Part shown: one piece after another, positions 37,801-50,400 of the stretch
Numbering within the stretch: position 1 is the stretch's first letter
Layout: each line of letters begins with the position of its first letter
Assembly (NCBI RefSeq): GCF_022539665.2
Contig: NC_081331.1
Coordinates: forward strand, 11,068,638 to 11,132,637
Source of the DNA: Daphnia carinata
Taxonomy: Eukaryota > Arthropoda > Branchiopoda > Diplostraca > Daphniidae
Reading direction: 5' to 3'
DNA length: 64,000 nt
The notes under the pieces: generated by a model
Databases searched by the model: none
The model's input: only the letters and a program-made list of their open reading frames with translations
What the model was told of the DNA's origin: nothing
Translations under genes and position numbers: made by a program

Positions 37801-39371
37801 AGGCAGAGGACGAGCTATTAGGTACCAGTCTGTCTACGCATATTGTTGACCAGTGACCAGCAAACAGCACATTCGTGTGCGCATGGGCCCAGCTGTTGCC
37901 GCACGACTGGTCACGGACGTTGCTCAGCTGAAAACGTTTTACGGTTGATTTCTGGTGGTTCTTTTAAGTAGGCGAATGACTGGCCTCGAACCCCATTTCC
38001 ATATTAGTGGGATTATATTTGAATAATGGGGCTCTTTCAAAAGGCTGAAACATCAAAAGGAGGGAAAGGAGGAAACGAGGATGTTTTATTTAAAAGAAAA
38101 AAGAGTGGCTATTAAGGATGATAGATTCCTTTTTTTTTCGTATTTATTAACAAAACAAAGGGATTCTTTTAGAAATCCGGTATTTAAAAATTCTTTTAAA
38201 ATAGAGGGAAAAAAAATCGGTCAAGGGAATCTGAATGCACGTTCACTCTCGGTAGTTTGTTTTTCTTCTACTGGGGGGAATTTTTTATGACTCTTGGGGT
38301 GAGATTCGACTACCAGAACAAACGGTTTCAACGCAACCTTCACGAACGATTTCATAATCCTACGTTACAGGCAGTTAAACGGTAATATCCAGTGCATGGT
38401 ATCCTCCTTCAAGGTCTTTAATTCGCGTGTTCTTATTTGAATGCATCTGGATCACCATGTTATTGATTGATCAACGCTATTCGTGACCGTACGCCTAAGA
38501 ACAAAACGGTGTAGGAGAAAAGAGAAGGTCGCGACTGAATTCGAATAGGGCGCCTATATCAAATCCCCCTCCAGCAGAGCCCCTGACGGAATTATTTTGC
38601 AAACTGAAAACGGGGTATAGCCTCCAAATGACAAACTGAAATTCCATCGATCAAACACAATAATTTGGAAACCGATTGCAAATGTCCAATAACCACGATA
38701 ATGTGGGAGATCCGTGTACGTGTACGAACCATAAGGAAAACAAGGATAATTAAATGGCAGAAATGTACTTGCTTGGCCCCGAAGGCGACGTCCTTCCCCC
38801 AGATTTTTTCAGACGACGATTTTCAATGATTGCCGTGAAGCCTTCAATACATCAACTTTTAGAGTTTTGCTTAGATAATGTGTACACGATGTAATGATCA
38901 AGAAGAAGAAAGGAACTAATTTATGCACTAAGCAATTTTTTATTCTATGGAAGAAGAGGGAACACCACGTTTTTGTTCTCCCCTATACTGAACAACTGCC
39001 TACTGCTGCAGGATACGTCTTGTGTGGAGAGGGGAACAGCTGATCGACAGCGAGAGCCTGTTGACGATAAGCTGCTCATTCAGTTTGCCGTTTACCATCT
39101 GGATTCAACTCTGCTACCCAGGTATCTTATTTGCTCTGTAGATTAGCATTCGTAGTACACCGTCACAGGGTTAGTTTTTTTTATTCAGTTTTACTTTTAA
39201 TTTAGTTGTTTTCGGTTGAAAATCCACGGCAGTTAAACTCGTTTACACCAGCAGCTGTCACCGCGGTGTTTGACTTTGGGTTCACTCTTTTCATTTGCTC
39301 TCTCAGTTCACTTATTTACTATTAGCTTAATGAATGTTGTTTGTGTGGTAATATTTTACTGTTGAGCTTGT
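34831..39371. other. Intergenic region between nocturnin and the ClC gene, divergent promoters
   Basis: Nocturnin (minus) and the ClC exchanger (plus) point away from each other, so this 4.5 kb should hold both promoters and their 5' UTR exons. Apart from a candidate micro-ORF at 36013-36153 I see no coding potential. Open frames at 35193-35480 (minus) and 36518-36826 (minus) have composition set by A/T-rich tracts. A pyrimidine-rich CTCTCT/TTTT stretch lies at about 35214-35262. Confidence 0.6.
36013..36153 (+). CDS. Candidate small protein, unrecognised (46 residues)
   Basis: A 46-residue frame from ATG to TAA sits just downstream of a convincing acceptor: a T-rich tract ending TTCTCAG at 36000. 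The start context (AAGAAATGA) is good. The protein has mixed, charged, non-repetitive composition, beginning MTRVFHLDLERVY and ending LIHQLVRGGS, unlike the low-complexity chance frames nearby. I do not recognise it. The frame is also open from the acceptor, so it could be the last exon of a longer gene. One possible upstream partner is a frame ending at a weak GTGTAC donor near 35559 (reads VKEMTYG), which joins in phase. No polyadenylation signal is obvious. It may instead be a chance frame in a 5' UTR. Confidence 0.33.
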   Translation: MTRVFHLDLERVYNKKRWKAVPADEINPDPTDGFKRLIHQLVRGGS

Positions 39372-42300
39372 ATGGAAAATACTCCCTTAAAGACCAACCG
39401 CATGCCTTACTTCAATCGATACAAGGCCATGGGTAGACAAGTAAGTATTTAGCTGTCACCTTCAGGCACCATCAGCTCATGCATGTCCTTACTATTCCAA
39501 TGTGACGTCTTTTCTTGCAGGATCTTGAAGAGTCTCAGAGACTGAGAAGAGAGTCAGAGAGCTCAGAAAACCCAGAGCATGACTGCATCAGCCTAGATAT
39601 TCAAAGTCATCCTGAACGAACCAACATGCCTTCACCTGGTTAGTGCTATATCCCATCATTCAGTCTTGATTCTATTTAAATCCAATTTTTTATTATTTTT
39701 TTAAAATTCCAAGTAATGGGAGAAAGTGAGGACATTCCTGGATTAGGGCAATATGATGATTTTCAGACTATAGACTGGCAAAGGGATCTAGCTAGAGATC
39801 GAATGAGGCATCGCTATATAGTGAAACACAAGAGAGACTCTGTTTGGGATTTTATTAAAGCTGCCCATGATGCATGGTCAGGTTGGCTCTGTGTGTTTCT
39901 AGTTGGTTTGGTTGCTGGTAAAAGTTTTCTGTTTCTATTCTTGTTTTATTTTTGCATTCCCTGAATTGTTTTTACCATGTAGGAACGGTTGCAAGTATAG
40001 TAGATATCGGGACAACGTGGATGACCGATTTGAAATATGGAATCTGTCCCGGCGCCTTTTGGCTGGATAGAGAACAATGCTGTTGGTCTTCCAATCAAAC
40101 GGCTTTTGGCCTTGACAACTGCTCACAGGTTTTGATTTTCGTAACATGATTGTTCCTGTTTTACGACAGATTTTTATCGATTTGTTTAGTGGTTGACGTG
40201 GCCCAGGCTTGTGGGAGTCACTGATGAAAGTGCAGGTGGTTATATCATCGCCTATATTTCGTACGTGCTGTGGGCATTAAGTTTTGCCTCACTTGCCGCC
40301 ATTCTTGTCCGTATGTTTGCTCCCTATGCTTCAGGCGGTGCCATTCCCGAGGTCAGTAATTCTACCGCAATTTAGGTTGGTCAAAGCCCTCCAAGTTTTA
40401 ATTGTGTCCAATAGATCAAAACGATCTTGAGTGGCTTCATCATCCGCGGCTTTTTAGGGAAATGGACGTTACTTGTCAAATCTATTGGCATCATGCTGTC
40501 AGCTGCAGCCGGTCTTAGTCTCGGGAAAGAAGGACCTATGGTTCACATCACTGTTTGCATTGGTAACAACAAGGAATTCAATCATCTAAAAAGCTAATCC
40601 TCAATTCGGCTTTTCCTATCTAGGCAACATTCTGTCGTACCTCTTCCCAAAATATGGTCGAAACGAAGCAAAGAAGCGAGAAATTTTATCGGCTGCAGCA
40701 GCGTCTGGCGTATCAGTCGCCTTCGGTGCACCAATCGGCGGCGTGCTTTTCAGCTTGGAAGAAGTACATAAACTCTTAAGATTTATTCCCATTTTTTTCC
40801 GCCATTCTTATGAACCTCTTATCACCTTGAACACAAAATGTTTTCTTTGCAAATTTAGGTCAGCTACTATTTTCCCATGAAAACGCTCTGGCGCTCGTTT
40901 TTTTGCGCTCTGATTGCTGCTTTCGTCGTCCGCTCTATTGATCCTTACGGCAACGAACATTCTGTTCTTTTCTACGTCGAGTACAGCAAACCGTGGATCT
41001 TTTTCGAATTGATTCCCTTTATCCTACTCGGTGCCATTGGAGTACGCTGTATTATTTAATCATTTGAAAACAATCTTTAAAAAAAAAAAAAATTAATCTC
41101 ATTTTGCATCGCCCTAGGGTTTAATTGGAACCGTGTTCATCCGAGCAAACATTTGGTGGTCGAGATATCGTAAACAGTCACGCATCGGACAATACCCTGT
41201 TACAGAAGTATTTGTTGTGACACTTATCAACGCGGTGGTTTCTTATCCCAATCCGTACACTCGTATGAGTTCCACGAGACTGATTTACCTTCTTTTCAGT
41301 CAGTGTGGGGTAGCCAATACGGACTATCTATGGTAAAGGACATTATCTCCATTTATTTGTTGCCTATGTGGCATGGTAAAACCTCAACTGTATATTTTCA
41401 AAATGATAGCGATTACAACCGGAATTACACAAATGTTAATGGAGCTATTGAGAGCGCCGCCGCCGGAACCGGCGTTTACACTGCCCTGGCCCTGCTTTTC
41501 CTCGCACTGGCCTTCAAAATCGTGATGACTATTTTCACTATCGGCATCAAAGTGCCCGCTGGATTGTACATTCCGTCCCTCTGCATGGGGGCGATCGTTG
41601 GGCGTATCGTCGGCATCGCTATGGAGCAGTTGGCCTAGTAAGTGAAATTTGATGATTTCTTTTGTAGGAAGATCTAATGATTATTTCAATAACGTTCCCC
41701 TCTGTTACAGTCATTATCCTCAGTTCTGGGCCTTCAGGGGTGAATGTTCTACCGGAGATGATTGTATCACTCCCGGACTCTATGCGATGGTGGGAGCGGC
41801 TGCCGTTCTCGGCGGAGTAACTCGAATGACGGGTACGTTTTTTTATTTTTCGTCTTTCATTTCCTCTTTATATCTTTGAATTCCTGGGTGTAGTCTAAAC
41901 ATACTACAAATGCTGTTTTTTTTGTTTTGTTGTGTTTTTAGTGGCACTCGTCGTTATTATGTTTGAACTCACCGGGGGCGTTAGGTATATCGTCCCGCTG
42001 ATGGCGGCAGCAATGGCCAGTAAATGGGTGGGCGATGCGTTCGGCAAAGATGGCATTTACGATGCACATATCGCGCTCAACGGATACCCTTTCCTCGATA
42101 ATAAAGAGGAGTTTGGCTGTACTACAATAGCTGCCGACGTGATGCAGCCTCGGTATTATATGTCATTACCCTAGTGTACTTTGTACGTGTATATTGTTTA
42201 ACGGCCGGATCTTTTAAAATATTCTTTAGGGGGAAAGCTCCATTGACGGTCTTAACTCAAGATTCCATGACACTACGCGAAGTAGTTAGCATTTTGGAAA

Positions 42301-42842
42301 ACACGAAACACAATGCTTTTCCAGTCGTTATTTCCCGCGAGTCCCATTTCTTGGTCGGCTGTGTTTTGCGACGAGATCTTCTTTTAGCCATAGGTAAACT
42401 GGCAATGAACTTTTGATCTTTAGCCCTTTTCCCATGACTTACTCGCGAAGAGATCAAATAAAATTGGGCCATTGTTTAGGGAGCGTGCGTCGCAAGCAAG
42501 ACGATATCAGTGACGATTCACTGGTGATCTTCAACGGCGTTCTTCAGAACAATGCCTCGGCATCGTCACCAGTGAAATTGCGTCGCATTTTAGATCTGGC
42601 TCCTATCACTGTCACTGATCATACGCCCATGGAAACTGTCATCGACATGTTCAGGAAATTGGGACTTAGGCATGTTCTAGTCACTCATAATGGGTACGTC
42701 TAATCAATAATGTCTTAACAAATCAATCTCAATATTTTTGTCATTTTATTGATTTAGACGGTTATTGGGCATCATAACGAAGAAAGACGTTATGCTCCAC
42801 ATGTCACACCATCAGAGGACTATACCGTCTGTGTTTCATTGA
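39372..42842 (+). CDS. ClC-c: ClC-3/4/5-type chloride/proton exchanger (fly ClC-c orthologue)
   Basis: Endosomal/lysosomal 2Cl-/H+ antiporter. Fifteen coding exons (39372-39440, 39521-39638, 39714-39917, 39983-40128, 40190-40351, 40415-40562, 40624-40763, 40859-41041, 41118-41332, 41410-41637, 41711-41832, 41942-42152, 42230-42393, 42480-42693, 42758-42842) keep one frame of 802 residues. The cytosolic N-terminus carries the family block [14 protein letters not shown]. The membrane core has GKEGPMVH with gating glutamate E272 and FSLEEVSYYFP with proton glutamate E329, exactly 57 apart as in mammalian ClC-3/5, so it should be an exchanger. Later blocks are FGIKVP-like [25 protein letters not shown] and FELTGG. 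Two CBS domains fill the C-terminus (ADVMQPR to [17 protein letters not shown] to TKKDV). Oddity: the canonical GSGIPE filter reads GGAIPE, so the chloride-coordinating serine is glycine (G229). The C-terminus ends SVFH. Internal exon 9 ends CDY across the junction, matching human LCDY. Confidence 0.95.
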
Positions 42843-44866
42843 GCGAAACAAACATAGGTTTATCATCATTTAAGTTTTGAATGTCTGCAAAAAAAACAAT
42901 TGTTACTTCCACTCTACATATAGCTTCGTGCTCTAATCAGCTGATCGTCATGAATGTGCCGATTTTTTTGTTTCTCACTCGCCATTCACTCAATGTGCAA
43001 ATTCTACAAAAGAAAAAGGTTTCTAGTCGACCTTATACATCATCTGCTTGAATTCAACGGAAATTATCTATTTTTACAAATGGTAGCTGGATGGCTTATT
43101 CGTTGGGCTTGTTCGGCAACAAATCCGTATCCTACCTCGTTGAAAAGACGAGGTTATTGTTCTAAAAAATGCGTATTATATATTATATTGAAAAATACAC
43201 CTCGTGTTCTGTAGAATGTTTATCGTTTGTTTTCTTTGCCCAAACCGATGAGAGATTGTATTTGTTTCCAAATAGGGAAATGGAAAGTTCTTTAGCTTAC
43301 TAGCTTTAGTCTATCCCAGTCCAGATGACTCAACATTTTGAAATAATTTGTTTTTCGACTTATCAAGTTTAATCGGACATTGAAGTTCCTAGTTAGAAAA
43401 GTTGCCGTTCACCTCGCTAGATGTCAGGTAATGAAACGTCGTTCTCACAATTCCTTGGCGGCCAATTTTTAACTGCACGTAAACCCCTTTTACCAGTTTG
43501 TATTGTATGATGTGTTACTTTTGCTCCTGACGGGTTTCCATCGTGAAAAGGCTTATTTTGAGATCCAATTGTGTGAATACGACTTCGTCATGCAGGTAAT
43601 ATAAATGCACGTTATCTTGTAGAATGGACTAAAACTTCCTCCACAACGTTGGTTAATCAAGCAACAGAAATCCATTCCTTTTCATATGGAACAAGTCCCC
43701 CTCTATACTTCCTGTCTAATTATCCATGCTTTCCAACTTTTTTCGATTACGCCATGGCGTAATAACATGCACATATTGTGAAGTTAGGATTTTTCGAAAA
43801 AAGGTTGATTGGGAATGAATAATTAGTAGGCAAATGTCTACACATTTGGCTCTCCTTTTTAGTCTTACACGAGTGACGAAAGCATTTTAAGAGGTGAAAA
43901 TGTCACTGAACTTGAGCTACCGGTTATTGTCAACACGAAAGCTGATTGTAACAGTTCATTCCCCATCGAAAAATTGGGCTTATTTGGGGTTGTCATAGCA
44001 ATAGACAGGTTCGTACATGAAATAAGAGCAAGGTCGAATCTTGCTGTACGATTTCAATGAAGGTGGCCAACAAAAAAGATGGTCAATTCCAAACAGCCGA
44101 AAATTAACAGCTCCATGGTGAGGACGACAACAACAAGCCAGCAGTCAACCAGCAACATAAAAAATATATAGGTAGTATATAAATATAACTTGGTATACTG
44201 TAGGAAATGAAAGGCTCTGGTCTATTCATTGCTTTGGGGGGTTCCACCACAGGTAGATTCTGGCATTCGGTACATTGACTCGAGCCTTTGTACGCAAACC
44301 TGTACCAGTGGTACCTGTCCTAGCCTCCTGTCGTACCCTCTCAAAAGTGGGAAGAAAAAAGAGATGGAAGACCCTAACTCAAAGTCTCCTACACTCTGTG
44401 CCATTCTAATTTCCACCGACAGTCTTTTCATGACGTGTCGAAATTAATTTTATTTAATCATTGTGATACGTGGAACAAATACGTGAGCATAAGTACATGC
44501 TCAACTAGTTATCAGATTAATTATAATTCCAGTGGATCAGGCAGTGGGTAGAAATGTTGCGAAAACAAACAACCCGTTTGAATTTAGAGTGTCTCGAGTG
44601 TACCATGTACCACAGGTAGGAGCTTCGAACGGTGAGCAAGAGCCCGGCGTTGGCCAGTCAGCTTGTAAGCCAGGTGGAGGACTAAACTCTGGCTGGCATT
44701 TTTGTTAGCAAAGCCGAAAAGTGCGTCAACGCACAAAACACAAGAGCAACTAACGAATCGCATGACTCGGTGCCGCCACGTAGTCCAGTGGCACTTTAGT
44801 TTGTTGGATAGCCATTTTCGTTTTGTTATTCTTCACCAGTTGAGTGGAGTTTGTCGATTCCCTTTG

Positions 44867-44899
<33 letters not shown>

Positions 44900-47480
44900 G
44901 TACTCAAGTGATAATCAGTGCAATACGAAAAAAAAAAGCGGACCAGCACCAACAAGCTGGAGAGTGACATTGTTGCCAGTCAAGCACATCGAGCTTCTTC
45001 ACTGGATTTCTTCTTCTTTTGAAAAAAAAAAAAAAAAAATAAACCCATAGGAATTTTTGTTTTCTCCACAGTGACTGACTAGAGATCCGGTGAGCATATC
45101 GACCTCGTTGTTCTTCATATTTTCTTATTTCCATTCTGAAATTCATCAATTTCTTTTATCGTGCACATTTTTCTCTGATGGATATCGAAAGATGCATACC
45201 TGGTCCGTTATACTAATTGCCTTACCTGAGGCGTATGGGATTTCATATGTGAAACTATAGCAGATGGAACGCACACATTCATCAGTGATACCCACTTGTC
45301 TACGCAAACCATTGAATATCAAATGTTTTTTTTTGTTTTTTTTTACAATCGTAACGACATTTAATTTTTCAATGGAAGCATTGAGGTTAGTCAGAAATCG
45401 CGTGTGTGTACGCGTCTTTGTGAAAAAGAGTCCATCAAACATTTTCTGGTTTTGCTTCTGTCTACTGGTCCTTCATTTTTTCTTTCTCGTCTTCTACCTG
45501 TTCTTTTTGGACGCCAGGTAGGGTAAGGAAAAAAAAAAGAAAACCCTCGAGCCAGCCTCTTTTTGCTATTGCTCTCGACGTTCAAGGCCGCCTAGCTCTT
45601 GGGAAACTTTTTTTTTTCTTAAAAAAAAATTTACAAAAAAAGAGATAACAACTAACGTCTGGGATCGGAAGAAAAGCCGGGCACATACGAAAGTAGTTTT
45701 GACAAATCGCTGCTCGCAGAATTTGCATGTCACAATCCGCTGAATAAGCAAAGTAAAAAGACAGGTTAGGAAATCGCTTACAAATGGATTCAATCGTTGC
45801 ATTCTCGTAATTGAAAAATTAAATGAATCAAAGGCAACCGCATTTTTAAAACCCAAAAAAAAATTTTTAAATTAGGAAACGAAGAAACGAGTCGGCTCAA
45901 CGACCGGCTTTTTTTTTTCTTGTCTGACTCTTCTTTTTTTCCATCCGGAATTTCTTCACACAGAGTGTTCGGTACTCGCTCCGCTGACTAGGCCCCCAAA
46001 CGGAAGCGTCAGCTTGACCACGCTTTCGATTTTTATGCCGTATATTTTTACTTGTTTTTTTTAGCTTGTTTACTAGTCGAGGAATTCTCTCACAGGGCGC
46101 AATAAAAAGAATTCAAGCGGAAAAGAATCACCTCCGCACGAAAAAAAAAAGGTGGGGGGAAGGAAAAAGAAGTAATTTGATTCGCTAGGAATTGCGATGA
46201 TTTTTCTGTTTGCACTGCGCTGTTTGAACTATATACTTAGCCAAAAAAAAAATAAAGATGACGTGACATCATTCACCGTGAAGGTACATTCAATAAGAGA
46301 AATAAGCCGCGACGATCTAGTTTGGATTCTCTTATTTTGTACTGTGTGTTTGCCGTGATTAGCATACAGGATTGTCGGGTCATTTCCTTGTTATTCTGGT
46401 TTTTCTGTGTTCTTTTCGAGTCCGTTTCTCTGTTTGCTGGTCACCTCAGCGTATAAGGGAATAGATAGGAAAAAAAAAGCTAAGGGAAAATAACTGGGTG
46501 AGATCGGTCGTAACGGAATTGGTCGAGTCTTGAATCTGACGGAAAAAAAACCATTCCCGTTTTCTTTCCCTGTTTTGCCCGAATTTTTCTTTTTCTTTTT
46601 TAAATATTTCTTTTTTGCTTTGTAAATTCATTTATTTCCACGGAGAGTGGTCGGCGTTGATGGTAACGGATTGCTCGTCAGAAAAGCCGCAGTCACAAGC
46701 TTTACCTCAAAATTCCCTGTGTCCACTATTATACGAGAAATTATTCCACGTGGCTGAACTGTTAAAAATAGATGCTCAGATTAAAATAATAGAATAGGTG
46801 AGAAGAATAATTGTATTCACATCCAATTAAAAGAATCGATTTTAGGAGATTACACGTGAGTTTAACAATCAGGTGATAAGCTCGATATTGCGTTCCCTAC
46901 AGCTAACTGGGCTTTCCAAATGAAAATAAGGGAATAAGAGTATATTTTAAGTTAAGAAGGCTTATGTAAACAGAAAAAAAAAAGATAATGTAACACAAAA
47001 GATAAAAGGGAAAGAAACCTGACTGTGCAGAAAAACCCGTACAAATGTTATTGTGTCAACTGTGCATTGAATTAGGGACTGCGATAACGTCATTTTTCTA
47101 ATAAATTCATATTTTTGCTTGTCGATTTGCTTGTTAACCTGACCCTCATTTCCATAATGAAAAATGCGTCATTTTCAGACCTTTTGAATCCATATAAAGA
47201 AGCTTGTTTTTCCGCTACTGTTGCCCACTGATTTTGATGGTGCTATTATTGTTGTTATTATTATTATTTCTTCTTTTTCTGTGTGTGGTATAATTTTTTT
47301 TTTTTCATTTTTAACACAGACAGACGGCTGGAAGTAATTGCGTGCTGTGCCGCAGTGGCGGGCGGCAGAAGCGAATAACGGCCCGCGCGGACAAACCGAA
47401 GACGACAGCGCGGCCTTTGGACTTTTGAACGAAATTTCTTTTTTTTAATAAAGAAACGAAGAAGAAAGTAAATAGGAAAA
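42843..47480. other. Intergenic region between the ClC exchanger and myosin VIIa
   Basis: No coding features were recognised in 4.6 kb; open frames are short and shaped by homopolymers. It should hold the ClC 3' UTR and the myosin VIIa promoter. A TATAAA string lies near 44176. A short GC-rich segment at about 47330-47410, unlike its surroundings, directly precedes the first myosin ATG and may be its 5' UTR. Confidence 0.55.
44871..44899. repeat. Homopolymer run of 29 T
   Basis: Twenty-nine consecutive T in intergenic DNA upstream of myosin VIIa. The count is likely unreliable, as for other long runs in the window. Confidence 0.95.
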
Positions 47481-50400
47481 ATGGTGATAGTTTCCCGGGT
47501 AAGCTATTTTTCTTTTAACAAACGTCGTTATGTTCCTTGATGCATGGGTTTAAAACCTGTCAGTTTCAATTATTATTTCTCGTTTTGGAAAAAAAAATTT
47601 TTTTTTGTTTGTTGTAAATGTGGCTTTTGAAATTGACATTTCCCCGCTGTGGGTGTTGCGTACTTACCTCGTGGCGGCTGCTGTTGTTGCTGCGGTTGGT
47701 CAGTGACCTTCCAGGGATGACGTTGCGTACTTCTCCAGTTAGACACGGGGGAAAGAAAAGCTAACGCCCTATTCACACCATCATACATATGAGAATTAGG
47801 CATTCACTGAAATTAAACAGGCAACTAAAAAAAATGAAATCATTTTTGAGAGCGCGCCCTTTCATATTACATCTTCCGAAACGGAAGTTTTGTTTCCGGT
47901 TTTAGACGGACGTCCGGTTTTTTTTTTCAAATGTCGAACTGACATGATTTGTAATAAAGCCTCCAAAAAAAAAAGGGGGGGGGGGGTTACATTTTATTTT
48001 TTAAAGGAAGCTTTAGTAAAATAATAAAAACTTCCCAAGCGGAAGGCACGGCAAAGTTTCACAATTAGGTCGTAATGATTTTTTGGGAGCAAACATCTGT
48101 TATGTTTTGTTAGGCGACGCGTATCCTTTTCGTCACCGCGAAGATGTTGTTACTTTGGTTGTCTTTGATCCAACGGGATGAGATGTAGCACTGTATGCGC
48201 TTCAAAGAAGAAGACACCCGCAAAATGTCAGTTGGTGTCGGAAGAAGGTTCAAAACCTACACCGGCAAAAATAATCAAGCGAGAAATCTAACGGGTTTCG
48301 GCAACAGGCTGCGTTTTGGGGCGACCGCAGCTGCCGTAGGAGGTCGTCATCGTCATTTACCACGCTGAAGAAGAATCGGAAAACAATCTCGCAACTAATG
48401 CTACACACACATGCGGCATATGTGTCGTCTATACACACCCACACGAACGTTTAACGATTAGGGACAACGTTCTTCTGAAACACTCAACGAAGCGGAACTA
48501 AAGTCAAGTATTAAAAAGAAAAGGGAAAAAAAAGTAATAATAAAAATGAGAGGGAATCTGAATCTATTCGGCTCATAGCTGTAACTTAATGTTGTTTCGT
48601 TCTCGGACGACGACTCAAGTCAGCGACGTAATTCAAAAAGTAGCTGCGGAATTTTTCTCTCTTGTGCGTTACTCTCGGGGCCATCCACCTGCTGTTCTTC
48701 CTTATTTTCTTTTCTTCTTTAGAAAAAAAAAATGTGAGCTATACGCAAACAGCTGACTCATCAGGCTAGTAACCGAGCAAATTAAAAATGAACTAAAAAT
48801 GCGTTTTCCTTGTGAGGGGATTCTCTTCTATCGAATCCTTGCGATGCTACTAAAGAAATGGGATCAACTCATCACGTGAAAATTTGTCATATTTATCGTC
48901 TTATCATTAGGAGAAAGATAACAATGCCCAACCCCCGCACTATCGCTAACCTACGCTCAGTGACTTCAGAACGGTTTTGAGGGGTTCACGCTAGTTGAAT
49001 CATCAAGTGATTCTTGTTGTGTTTGAAAGTGAAAGTTGAGTTGGAAATTAATTAAGGACATCATCTACTACTGTAGTTTAGACAAGTCACGATCGCCCAT
49101 GGACTATTTGTCATCCGCTGTGATTAACTTGTGAAAGATGTCGCATGAGGAAATGGACGTTCAGATTTTTACCTACGTAAGATTTTTCGTTTTCGTTTTG
49201 TTCCCATTTCCCCCTGTTCCCCTGGCCACTTGTCCGACTTTCCCTTCCACTGTGTTTGTTGTTATACCGAGGTCACCATCGCCGCTTTTTCTGCGTGAAC
49301 ACGACGTGTAGACATGTACGGGCCAGTGATCATGTCAATGTCTACTCCTATTGGCATGATTCCGCTCTGCTTCGCCAAATACATCCAATCCCGTTACTAC
49401 GCGTCGTTGTCTTTGTGTGACAGTCCGTTGGGATCCGTTCCAATTCCGATCGCAATAATTCACAGTTATGATGCGAGAATTGACACGTCCTTATTTGTGA
49501 TAATTATTATTCATTCCCTGTTTTTTTTTTTTTTTTGTAGGGCGATTATGTCTGGATCGAGCCCAGCACCAAACGAGAATTCGACGTGGCTATCGGAGCC
49601 CGAGTCGTTTCGGCCGAAGGGAAACGGATCCAGGTCGTTGACGACGACGGCAAAGTAAGTTCTGTCACCTCTTACCTTTTCTGTTTGATTTGCAGATGAC
49701 GGTCACGAAATAGTGAGGCAACACTTTTGTTTCACCAGTTTTTTCAAAATGGTTGACCGCAAACGTCACAGCCGTTTGAGATAAGATCAGATTCTTATGT
49801 CATAACGTCAAATCGACCGCCTTTTGCGTGTTTTTCTTTTGTTGTTGTGTTGAACTTTTTGTATGATGTCATTCATAAATGTATGTCGTTTTCTATTTTA
49901 TTTTGTGTGTTTTTTTTGCAGGAACAATGGCTGACACCGGAGCGACGTATCAAAGCCATGCATCCGACATCCATCCAGGGCGTCCAGGATATGATTTCGC
50001 TGGGCGATTTGCACGAAGCGGGCATCTTGCGCAATTTGCACATTCGCTACAATGAAAACATCATCTATGTAAGTCACATACTTGGCTTATACGTTTTATT
50101 TCATTTGTCATTGGCCCACATTTTATTAATGAGAATACAAACTTGCAATCTGTTTGTGCACAGACTTACACCGGATCGATTCTGGTGGCCGTCAATCCGT
50201 ACCAGATTCTGCCCATCTACACGGCCGAGCAGATCAAACTGTACCGAGAACGGAAAATCGGTGAACTACCTCCGCACATTTTCGCCATAGGCGACAATTG
50301 CTACACGCAAATGAAACGGTTTCGTCAGGACCAGTGTATCGTTATCAGGTATGGATGCCTCACCATTTAGGAATGCTTAATTGAAGTAGACTGAGATTAG

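Noticed and set aside
47573-47803. Minus-strand frame with QQQQQ in the first myosin VIIa intron
   Set aside because: The glutamines come from a short GCTGTTGTTGCTGCGG tract; no other gene evidence on that strand.
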